Shown piece after piece: positions 8,491 through 15,677 of a stretch of 64,000 nt of DNA (within the stretch, counting starts at the first letter, position 1; each line of letters begins with the position of its first letter). This DNA comes from Neorhizobium tomejilense (GTDB taxonomy: Bacteria; Pseudomonadota; Alphaproteobacteria; Rhizobiales; Rhizobiaceae). Location of the stretch: contig PVBG01000014.1 of NCBI GenBank assembly GCA_002968845.1, positions 115,108-179,107 of the forward strand. The letters run 5' to 3'. Made by a program: the position numbers and the translations under genes. The notes beneath the pieces are model-generated. The model was given only the letters and a program-made list of their open reading frames with translations, searched no databases and was not told where the DNA came from.

Positions 8491-9339
8491 ATGGCAAAGC
8501 GCATCGGCAATCTGAACGAAGTGATCGGCGACTACGACGTGGTCCTTTCGGACGTCTGGGGTGTGGTTCACAACGGTGTCGAGGCCTTCCAGCATTCCTG
8601 CAAGGCGCTCGCCGCGGCCCGCGAAGCCGGCGCCACCGTCGTGCTGATCACCAATTCGCCGCGCACGGCTCCCGGCGTCATCGAGCAGATGCGCACGCTC
8701 GGCGTGCCCGACGGCACCTATGACCGGATCGTCACATCCGGCGACGTCACCCAACACCTGATCGTCGACGGCCCGAAAAAGGTCTTTCTGATCGGTCCGG
8801 ACCGCGACCTCAACCTCTTCGACGGGCTCGGCGTCGAGGTGGTCCCGGCCGAAGAAGCCGAATGCATCGTCTGCACCGGTTTCTTCGACGACGAGAAGGA
8901 AGTACCGGAAGATTATACCGACATGCTGGCGGCGTTTGCCAAGCGTGACGTGCCCTTCATCTGCGCCAACCCGGATCTCGTTGTCGAGCGCGGCCACAAG
9001 ATCATCCCCTGCGCTGGCGCGGTGGCGGCCTATTACGAAGAGTTCGGCGGCAAGACCCGCGTTGCAGGCAAGCCGCACCGTCCGATCTACGAGGCGACGA
9101 TCGAAGCCGCCCGAGAAGTGCGCGGCGAGTTCCCGATGAACCGGGTGCTGGCGATCGGCGACGGCATGCCGACCGACATGCGCGGCGCGCTCGCATACGG
9201 CCTCGACCTGCTCTATATCAGCGCGGGCATCCATGTCGCGGAATACACCGTCAACGGCCAGACCGACGAGGCGATCCTCAATGCCTGGCTAAAGCGGGAA
9301 AATGCCGCGCCGAAATACTGGATGCCGCGCCTCGCATAG
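8491..9339 (+). CDS. HAD class IIA hydrolase (TIGR01459 type)
   Basis: Encodes 282 residues from the ATG at 8491, which follows GGGAAGG at a good distance; the open frame reaches 8452 but the extra 13 residues are not conserved-looking. HAD motif I is DVVLSDVWGVVHNG (second catalytic Asp replaced by Trp-Gly context as in the NagD-like class IIA group), motif II is LITNSPR near residue 49, and the motif III/IV region is AGKPHRPIYE and GDGMPTDMRGA. Cytoplasmic phosphatase of unknown substrate, a family conserved in alphaproteobacteria next to ribF. It lies 40 bases before ribF and probably shares its transcript. Confidence 0.88.
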   Translation: MAKRIGNLNEVIGDYDVVLSDVWGVVHNGVEAFQHSCKALAAAREAGATVVLITNSPRTAPGVIEQMRTLGVPDGTYDRIVTSGDVTQHLIVDGPKKVFLIGPDRDLNLFDGLGVEVVPAEEAECIVCTGFFDDEKEVPEDYTDMLAAFAKRDVPFICANPDLVVERGHKIIPCAGAVAAYYEEFGGKTRVAGKPHRPIYEATIEAAREVRGEFPMNRVLAIGDGMPTDMRGALAYGLDLLYISAGIHVAEYTVNGQTDEAILNAWLKRENAAPKYWMPRLA

Positions 9340-9379
9340 CCCCCTGGGCCTGAATTCGGCCTGAACCGGAACCCGCCGC

Positions 9380-10360
9380 ATGACTGTCTTCCACCGCAAC
9401 GAGAAGAAGGAACCGCTGCCCGAGGAACTGAAGGGCGGCGTCATCGCCATCGGCAATTTCGACGGCGTGCATCGCGGCCATCGCAGCGTGCTGGAGCACG
9501 CGCTGGCACTTGCCGAACAGCACGGCGTACCCGCCCTGGTGCTGACCTTCGAGCCGCATCCGCGCACCGTTTTCCGCCCGGAGGAGCCGGTCTTCCGCCT
9601 GACCCCGGCGCCGCTCAAGGCTCGCCTGCTCGAGGCCATGGGTTTCCGTTCGGTGATCGAATACCCCTTCACCCGCGAGTTCGCGACCCGCTCGGCGGAA
9701 GAATTCATCCAGACCATTCTCGTGGATTGGCTGGCAGCCAGCGCCGTCGTCACCGGCTTCGACTTTCATTTCGGCAAGGACAGGAAAGGCGGGCCGGCCT
9801 TCCTGATGGCATCGGGCGCCAAGCACGGTTTCAACGTGCAGCTGGTCGATGCCTTCCGAGACGAAAATGCCGAGGTGATCTCGTCCAGCCGCATCCGCGA
9901 TCTCCTGGCGGAAGGCGATGTCTCCGCCGCGGCCGGCCTGCTCGGGTATCGCTATACGCTCGAGGCGGAGGTGATCGGCGGTGAAAAGCTCGGCCGCCAG
10001 CTCGGTTTCCCGACTGCCAACATGCAGCTGCCGCCGGAGGCCGTACTCAAGGCCGGCATCTACGCCGTGCGCTTCCGCCGCCCCGACGGCACGCTTTTCG
10101 ACGGCGTCGCCAGCTATGGCCGTCGCCCGACGGTGACCGAAAACGGTGCGCCCCTGCTCGAAACCTACCTTTTCGATTTCTCCGGCAGCCTTTACGGCGA
10201 AACCTGTTCCGTCTCCTTCTTCGGCCACCTGCGCGACGAACTGAAGTTCGACGGGCTGGATGCGCTGGTCGCTCAGATCAAGCGCGACGAGGAAGAGGCG
10301 CGGGCGCTGCTGTCCGGCGTCAGGCCGCTCGGCGAAGTGGACGCCAAGATCGCGTTTTGA
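9380..10360 (+). CDS. ribF: Bifunctional riboflavin kinase / FAD synthetase
   Basis: Encodes 326 residues. The N-terminal nucleotidyltransferase half has AIGNFDGVHRGH (about 15-28) with the HxGH-type motif, and the C-terminal flavokinase half has GRQLGFPTANMQLP (about 203-216), where the PTAN Thr/Asn bind Mg-ATP. It turns riboflavin into FMN and then FAD in the cytoplasm. The gene follows the HAD hydrolase gene and is followed, in opposite direction, by a toxin-antitoxin pair that separates it from ileS. Confidence 0.97.
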   Translation: MTVFHRNEKKEPLPEELKGGVIAIGNFDGVHRGHRSVLEHALALAEQHGVPALVLTFEPHPRTVFRPEEPVFRLTPAPLKARLLEAMGFRSVIEYPFTREFATRSAEEFIQTILVDWLAASAVVTGFDFHFGKDRKGGPAFLMASGAKHGFNVQLVDAFRDENAEVISSSRIRDLLAEGDVSAAAGLLGYRYTLEAEVIGGEKLGRQLGFPTANMQLPPEAVLKAGIYAVRFRRPDGTLFDGVASYGRRPTVTENGAPLLETYLFDFSGSLYGETCSVSFFGHLRDELKFDGLDALVAQIKRDEEEARALLSGVRPLGEVDAKIAF

Positions 10361-10364
10361 GGGG

Positions 10365-10823
10365 TTAGCGGCGGCTCAGCGGAAACCGCTCGGGGTCGTC
10401 CTGCCAGGGATCGAAGATTGCCGCGCCCGACGCGCGGGTGTCTTTCACGTTGCGGGTGGCGAGATAGAGATTATGCTCGATCGCCGTCGCGGCAAACAGC
10501 GTATCGATCACCGGCGGCGCATGGCTGGTCGCCAGCTTCACCCTTCCGGATATAGCGCCCCACCGCCTGACGATCGCGTCGCTGACGGAAAGGGTCCGGC
10601 CGGCAAACCTGTCTTCGAGCGCATCACGGGCCGCGGCATAACGGTAGCGGTTTTCGTCATCCGTCGGCAGGTTCTCGATGCCCTTGTCGTATTCCGCCAA
10701 GGTCAGGATGCTGATGAGGAAACGGTTTTCATCTTGCCCGGCGGCCCACCGTTTGACGGAGGGTGCTCCGTTCGGATTGATCAGCGCGGCGATGACATTG
10801 GTATCCAGCAGCCAGCCGATCAC
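10365..10823 (-). CDS. VapC/FitB-like PIN-domain toxin
   Basis: Encodes 152 residues. PIN-domain acidic residues are visible: LLDTNVIAAL (Asp7), the Glu in LAEYDKGIE near residue 44, and Asp in VIDTLFAATAIEHN near 105, ending with LATRN-KD. Such proteins are Mg-dependent endoribonucleases that cut specific RNAs, held inactive by their antitoxin. The start overlaps the end of the antitoxin gene by four bases (ATGA), so the two are translationally coupled. The stop lies only 4 bases from the ribF stop. Confidence 0.88.
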   Translation of the reverse strand: MIGWLLDTNVIAALINPNGAPSVKRWAAGQDENRFLISILTLAEYDKGIENLPTDDENRYRYAAARDALEDRFAGRTLSVSDAIVRRWGAISGRVKLATSHAPPVIDTLFAATAIEHNLYLATRNVKDTRASGAAIFDPWQDDPERFPLSRR

Positions 10824-11092
10824 AGCTCGATATCCCGGCCGCGATCCGCTGCCCGCTCCAGTTCCAGCGTGTCCAGCCCCAGGCCTTCCATGAATTCCAC
10901 GAAGGATTTCTCAGGTTCGGCTCTGGTCAGCTTCTCCAGCTCCTCAGTGCTGATCACGACGACGCTGTCGCGACCCCGCACGGTCACGCGCTGGGGGCCT
11001 TCGCTATGCGCGCGCCTCACCACTTCGCTGAAGCGTGCCTTGGCATCCTCCAGCTTCCAGCTATTGTCGTGAGTGGTGGGCTTGCCCGGCAT
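10820..11092 (-). CDS. Phd/YefM-type antitoxin
   Basis: Encodes 90 residues. The N-terminal part (WKLEDAKARFSEVVRRAHSEGPQRVTVRGRDSVVVIS) is a classic Phd/YefM DNA-binding fold; the C-terminal third (FMEGLGLDTLELER) is the toxin-binding tail. It should neutralise the PIN toxin and repress the operon. Upstream are a good promoter and an imperfect palindrome suited to autoregulation. Pairing a Phd antitoxin with a PIN toxin is common. Confidence 0.88.
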   Translation of the reverse strand: MPGKPTTHDNSWKLEDAKARFSEVVRRAHSEGPQRVTVRGRDSVVVISTEELEKLTRAEPEKSFVEFMEGLGLDTLELERAADRGRDIEL

Positions 11093-11104
11093 GAAAACCT
11101 CCGA

Positions 11105-11149
11105 CTGGTCAGCTAGTCAGATATAGTCTCCGCGAGTTTGAAAGTCTAG
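11105..11149 (-). promoter_or_regulatory. Promoter and likely operator of the toxin-antitoxin pair
   Basis: On the minus strand, CTAGAC (plus 11144-11149) and CTATAT (plus 11121-11126) are 17 bases apart, close to the rhizobial CTTGAC-N17-CTATAT consensus. Immediately downstream lies the imperfect dyad CTG-N3-AGCT-N3-CAG (11105-11120), where bound antitoxin could block transcription. The antitoxin ATG follows 12 bases later. Confidence 0.6.
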
Positions 11150-11372
11150 GACGGCATCTCGGTTTTGCCCCTTCCTTTCCGCCGCAAAAACCCTTAAGAA
11201 CCGCCACCATGAAAAAATTCCGGCTGGCCCAGATCATTCGAATTATAGGCCCGGCCTTCCGCGCGCTGTAAGAGCGGCCGGAGGGTCCGGGTTTTTGGCG
11301 CTTCATGAGCGCCTTCCGCCAGCGAATTTTCATCGAGATGCGCCCCGTCGCGGCGCCAGGACGATTGCTCCC

Positions 11373-14303
11373 ATGACCGATACCGCCGAAAAGCTGGACT
11401 ATTCGAAAACCCTCTATCTGCCCGAAACCGATTTCCCGATGCGCGCCGGCCTGCCGCAGAAGGAACCGGAACTGGTTGCCCGCTGGCAGCAGATGGACCT
11501 CTACAAGCAGCTTCGCGCCTCCGCCGCGGGCCGGACAAAATTCGTGCTGCATGACGGCCCGCCCTATGCCAACGGCAACATCCATATCGGCCACGCGCTG
11601 AACAAGATCCTGAAGGACGTCATCACCCGCTCGTTCCAGATGCGTGGTTATGACTCGAACTATGTTCCGGGCTGGGATTGCCACGGCCTTCCGATCGAAT
11701 GGAAGATCGAGGAAGCCTACCGCGCCAAGGGCAAGAACAAGGACGAGGTTCCGATCAACGAATTCCGCCAGGAATGCCGTGAATTCGCCGCCGGCTGGAT
11801 CAAGGTCCAGGGTGAAGAGTTCAAGCGCCTCGGCATCGTCGGCGATTTCGAAAACCCGTACCTGACGATGAATTTTCACGCCGAGAGCCGCATCGCCGGC
11901 GAACTGCTGAAGATCGCGCAGAGCGGCCAGCTTTATCGCGGCTCGAAGCCGATCATGTGGTCGGTCGTTGAGCGCACCGCGCTGGCCGAGGCTGAGGTCG
12001 AATACCACGATTACGAGAGCGATACGATCTGGGTGAAGTTCCCGGTGGCGAGCCACGCGACAATCGATACGCCTTTCGAGGCAAAGTCCTATATGGATGA
12101 CATCCGGAACTCTTCCGTCGTCATCTGGACCACCACGCCGTGGACCATCCCCGGCAACCGTGCGATCTCCTATTCGCCAAAGATCTCCTATGGCCTCTAC
12201 GAGGTAACAGAGGTCGCCAACGACTTTGGCCCCCGTCCAGGCGAAAAGCTGATCTTCGCCGACAAGCTGGCGGAAGAGAGCTTCGCCAAGGCGAAGCTCC
12301 AGTACAAGCGTCTGCGCGATATCTCCGCCGATGAGCTTGGTGCGATTGTCTGCGCCCATCCCCTCGCAGGCCTCGGCGGCGGTTACGATTTCGCCGTCCC
12401 GCTCCTCGCCGGCGATCACGTCACCGACGATGCTGGCACCGGTTTCGTCCACACCGCCCCCGGCCACGGCCGCGAGGACTTTGACGCCTGGACATCCGTT
12501 GCCCGCGAACTCGAGGCCCGCGGCATCTCGTCGAAAATCCCCTTCACGGTCGATGACGGCGGTTTCTACACGGCCGACGCACCCGGTTTCGAGGGCGCTC
12601 GCGTCATGGACGACAACGGCAAGAAGGGCGATGCCAACGACCGCGTCATCAAGGCGCTGATCGAGCGCAACGCGCTGTTTGCCCGCGGCCGGATGAAGCA
12701 TCAGTATCCGCATTCGTGGCGCTCGAAGAAGCCGATCATCTTCCGCAACACGCCGCAGTGGTTCGTCTACATGGACAAGGACCTTGCCGACGGCACCACG
12801 CTGCGCTCACGCGCGCTGAAGGCGATCGACGACACCCGTTTCGTACCATCAGCCGGCCAGAACCGCCTGCGCGCCATGATCGAGCAGCGCCCGGACTGGG
12901 TGCTTTCGCGTCAGCGCGCCTGGGGCGTCCCGATCTGCGTCTTTGTCGACGAGCAGGGCGAAATCCTTCAGGACGAAGCTGTCAACCAACGCATCCTCGA
13001 AGCCTTCGATCTCGAAGGTGCCGACGCCTGGTTCGCCGAAGGAGCGCGCGAGCGTTTCCTGGGGTCGCGCGCCAACGAAGGCTGGACCCAAGTCATGGAT
13101 ATCCTCGATGTCTGGTTCGACTCGGGCTCGACGCACACGTTCACGCTGGAAGACCGACCGGACCTGAAATGGCCGGCCGACGTCTATCTGGAAGGTTCGG
13201 ACCAGCATCGCGGCTGGTTCCATTCCTCGCTGCTGGAATCCGCCGCCACCCGCGGCCGGGCACCCTATGACACGGTCGTCACCCATGGCTTCACCATGGA
13301 TGAGAAGGGCCAGAAGATGTCGAAGTCGCTCGGCAATGTCGTGGCCCCGCAGGACGTCATGAAGGATGCCGGCGCCGATATCCTGCGCCTCTGGGTGATG
13401 ACGACGGACTATTGGGAAGACCAGCGCCTCGGCAAGACGATCATCCAGACCAATGTCGATGCGTATCGCAAGCTGCGCAACACGATCCGCTGGATGCTCG
13501 GCACGCTCGCCCACGACGAGGGCGAGGAGATCGCCTATGCCGACCTGCCGGAACTCGAAAAGCTGATGCTGCATCGCCTGGCCGAGCTCGATAAACTCGT
13601 GCGCGAAGGCTATGACGCCTTCGAGTTCAAGAAGATCGCCCGGGCGCTGATCGATTTTTCCAATATCGAGCTCTCAGCCTTCTACTTCGATATCCGCAAG
13701 GATGCGCTTTATTGCGACGCCCCGTCGTCGCTGCGCCGTCGCGCGGCTCTCGCGGTCATCCGCAAGATCTTCGACTGCACAGTGACCTGGCTTGCGCCCA
13801 TGCTGCCGTTCACCACCGAGGAATCGTGGCTGTCGCGCAACCCGAATGCCGTCTCGATCCATCTCGAGCAGTTCCCGACGGTTCCGACCGAGTGGAAGAA
13901 CGAAGCGGTCGCCGAAAAATGGGCGCGGATCCGCAAGGTGCGCTCGGTTGTCACAGGCGCGCTCGAAATCGAGCGCAAGGACAAGCGGATCGGCTCTTCG
14001 CTGGAGGCCGCACCGGTGGTTTATGTCAACGATCCGGAGCTGATGAAGGCGCTGGAAGGCCAGGATTTCGAAGAGACCTGCATCACGTCGGGCATCGCGA
14101 TCGTTGCGGGCGAGGGGCCGGAGAGTGCCTTCCGTCTACCGGAAGTGCAGGGCGTTGCCGTCGACCCGAAGCTCGCCGAAGGCACCAAATGTGCCCGCTC
14201 GTGGCGGGTGACGACCGATGTCGGCTCCGATCCTGCCTATCCGGATGTTTCGGCGCGCGACGCTGCCGCATTGCGCGAGTTGGCCGCTCTCGGCCGGCTT
14301 TGA
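11373..14303 (+). CDS. ileS: Isoleucyl-tRNA synthetase
   Basis: Encodes 976 residues from the ATG at 11373. The class I signatures are present: HIGH-type NGNIHIGHALNK near residue 65 and KMSKS in GQKMSKSLGN near 650. The CP1 editing domain, with the GDHVTDDAGTGFVHTAPGHG segment, lies near 345-365. The C-terminal anticodon-binding region lacks a cysteine zinc cluster, as in other alphaproteobacterial enzymes. It charges tRNA-Ile and clears Val-tRNA-Ile. The gene follows the minus-strand toxin-antitoxin pair and is followed by two hairpins and a lipoprotein gene. Confidence 0.98.
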   Translation: MTDTAEKLDYSKTLYLPETDFPMRAGLPQKEPELVARWQQMDLYKQLRASAAGRTKFVLHDGPPYANGNIHIGHALNKILKDVITRSFQMRGYDSNYVPGWDCHGLPIEWKIEEAYRAKGKNKDEVPINEFRQECREFAAGWIKVQGEEFKRLGIVGDFENPYLTMNFHAESRIAGELLKIAQSGQLYRGSKPIMWSVVERTALAEAEVEYHDYESDTIWVKFPVASHATIDTPFEAKSYMDDIRNSSVVIWTTTPWTIPGNRAISYSPKISYGLYEVTEVANDFGPRPGEKLIFADKLAEESFAKAKLQYKRLRDISADELGAIVCAHPLAGLGGGYDFAVPLLAGDHVTDDAGTGFVHTAPGHGREDFDAWTSVARELEARGISSKIPFTVDDGGFYTADAPGFEGARVMDDNGKKGDANDRVIKALIERNALFARGRMKHQYPHSWRSKKPIIFRNTPQWFVYMDKDLADGTTLRSRALKAIDDTRFVPSAGQNRLRAMIEQRPDWVLSRQRAWGVPICVFVDEQGEILQDEAVNQRILEAFDLEGADAWFAEGARERFLGSRANEGWTQVMDILDVWFDSGSTHTFTLEDRPDLKWPADVYLEGSDQHRGWFHSSLLESAATRGRAPYDTVVTHGFTMDEKGQKMSKSLGNVVAPQDVMKDAGADILRLWVMTTDYWEDQRLGKTIIQTNVDAYRKLRNTIRWMLGTLAHDEGEEIAYADLPELEKLMLHRLAELDKLVREGYDAFEFKKIARALIDFSNIELSAFYFDIRKDALYCDAPSSLRRRAALAVIRKIFDCTVTWLAPMLPFTTEESWLSRNPNAVSIHLEQFPTVPTEWKNEAVAEKWARIRKVRSVVTGALEIERKDKRIGSSLEAAPVVYVNDPELMKALEGQDFEETCITSGIAIVAGEGPESAFRLPEVQGVAVDPKLAEGTKCARSWRVTTDVGSDPAYPDVSARDAAALRELAALGRL

Positions 14304-14315
14304 TGGTGGAAAGTC

Positions 14316-14389
14316 ACCGGATGATTGCGCTTTGAGCAATCATCCGGTAAAACCGCCTGAAATTGGCCGGATTTTCCGGTCATCAGGCG
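14316..14389 (+). terminator. Two successive hairpins after ileS
   Basis: First hairpin: perfect 13-bp arms (14316-14328 and 14336-14348) around a 7-base loop. Second: CGCCTGA (14354-14360) and TCAGGCG (14383-14389), with CCGG-N5-CCGG inside. Neither has a T-run, so they may partly terminate, protect the ileS 3' end, or separate expression of ileS from the lipoprotein gene that starts at 14438. Confidence 0.5.
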
Positions 14390-14437
14390 TTTGAGTGTGT
14401 CTGAGGCGTCAGGACGGGCGCCGCTGGAAGGGTTTTG

Positions 14438-15067
14438 ATGAAAGCGACATATGCGTTTCGTGTCGGCATGGGCGTGGCCGGTGTCCTCGCCTCGACATTG
14501 ACCCTTTCGGGCTGCATCGGCGGCCCGACATACGGCACTGACAAGACAGCCATGGAGCAGCTGACCGACGACCTCGGTCAGTCCGTCTCGCTGGGCGGCA
14601 AGAGCGCCGAAGCGAAAGCGGGCCTGAAATACAACCCGCGTCCTTCGCTGGTTGTCGCCAAGGGCCAGGACCAGGCGCTGCCGGCGCCGCAGCAATCGCT
14701 GGCGAACCGCGAGAGCAATCCCAACTGGGTCGAATCTCCGGAAGAAACCCGCAAGCGTCTGCGTGACGAAGCGGCGGCTCACGAGAACGATCCCAACTAT
14801 CGCTCACCGCTGCTGGCGGGCAGCGGCCAGGCCGGTCAGATGACCGAAACGGAAAAGTGGGAAGCCTTCCGCAAGGCCAAGGAAAACGCCGAGACCGTCA
14901 GCGTCACCGGACGCCGCCGTTCGCTCGCCGATCCGCCGGCGGAGTTCCGTTCGGCGGATGCGGCTGCTCTGTCGGATGTCGGCGAGCCCGAAAGCCAGAA
15001 GGAAAAGCGTCGCAAGGCGCAAGCCGCGGAAGCCAAGAAGGGCAGCGACTGGTGGAAGCTCTTCTAA
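14438..15067 (+). CDS. Lipoprotein of unknown function
   Basis: Encodes 209 residues from the ATG at 14438. The signal peptide ends in a lipobox, LTLSGC (Cys near residue 26), so the protein should be lipid-anchored in the cell envelope. The rest is hydrophilic, charged and probably largely unfolded or helical, with many Glu/Lys/Ala and the conserved-looking NPNWVESPEETRKRLRDEA near 94. Placed directly after ileS, an arrangement common in Rhizobiaceae. No enzymatic motif is visible; function unknown. Confidence 0.8.
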   Translation: MKATYAFRVGMGVAGVLASTLTLSGCIGGPTYGTDKTAMEQLTDDLGQSVSLGGKSAEAKAGLKYNPRPSLVVAKGQDQALPAPQQSLANRESNPNWVESPEETRKRLRDEAAAHENDPNYRSPLLAGSGQAGQMTETEKWEAFRKAKENAETVSVTGRRRSLADPPAEFRSADAAALSDVGEPESQKEKRRKAQAAEAKKGSDWWKLF

Positions 15068-15074
15068 GCCCGCT

Positions 15075-15530
15075 TTAGCTCTCTCTTTTCGATCTGAAGA
15101 AACGGGTGAGCAGGATCGCGGCCTCGCTCTCGCCGAGGCCCGAATAGACTTCCGGCGCGTGGTGGCAGGTCGGCTGGGCAAAGAAGCGCACGCCGTTGTC
15201 CACCGCTCCGCCTTTCGGGTCCTCCGCGCCGTAATAGAGCCGCCGGATGCGCGCAAACGAGATCGCTGCCGCGCACATGGTGCAGGGTTCGAGCGTCACG
15301 TAAAGGTCCGCACCCGATAGCCGCTCCTGTCCAAGGGCGGACGCGGCATCCCGGATGACGGCGATTTCGGCATGGGCTGTAACGTCGTTTTCGGCGCGGG
15401 TCCGGTTTCCGGAACGGGCGACGATAACGCCGTCGATGACCAGAACGGCGCCGATCGGAACCTCGCCGCGGGCGGCCGCGTCTTTGGCTTCCGCAAGGGC
15501 AGCATTCATGAACCCATCGGTATTAGGCAT
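15075..15530 (-). CDS. tadA: tRNA adenosine(34) deaminase TadA
   Basis: Encodes 151 residues. The zinc-dependent deaminase motifs are clear: HAEIAVI (His and catalytic Glu, about 53-59) and PCTMCAAA (two Cys, about 82-89). It converts A34 of tRNA-Arg(ACG) to inosine, an essential step for decoding CGN codons. The stop is 7 bases from that of the convergent lipoprotein gene, and the start is divergent from rluB. Confidence 0.95.
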   Translation of the reverse strand: MPNTDGFMNAALAEAKDAAARGEVPIGAVLVIDGVIVARSGNRTRAENDVTAHAEIAVIRDAASALGQERLSGADLYVTLEPCTMCAAAISFARIRRLYYGAEDPKGGAVDNGVRFFAQPTCHHAPEVYSGLGESEAAILLTRFFRSKRES

Positions 15531-15677
15531 TTCGGCGATTTCCTCTTAACCCGGATCGCGCGAACTGGTAGGAAGCATCCAACTGGACGCCCGGCTGCGG
15601 GCACGAATCCATCTCAGTCAACACGAACAAGAATGTCCGGATCGCTCCGTAGACATCACGCTTCAGGCAAACAACAA

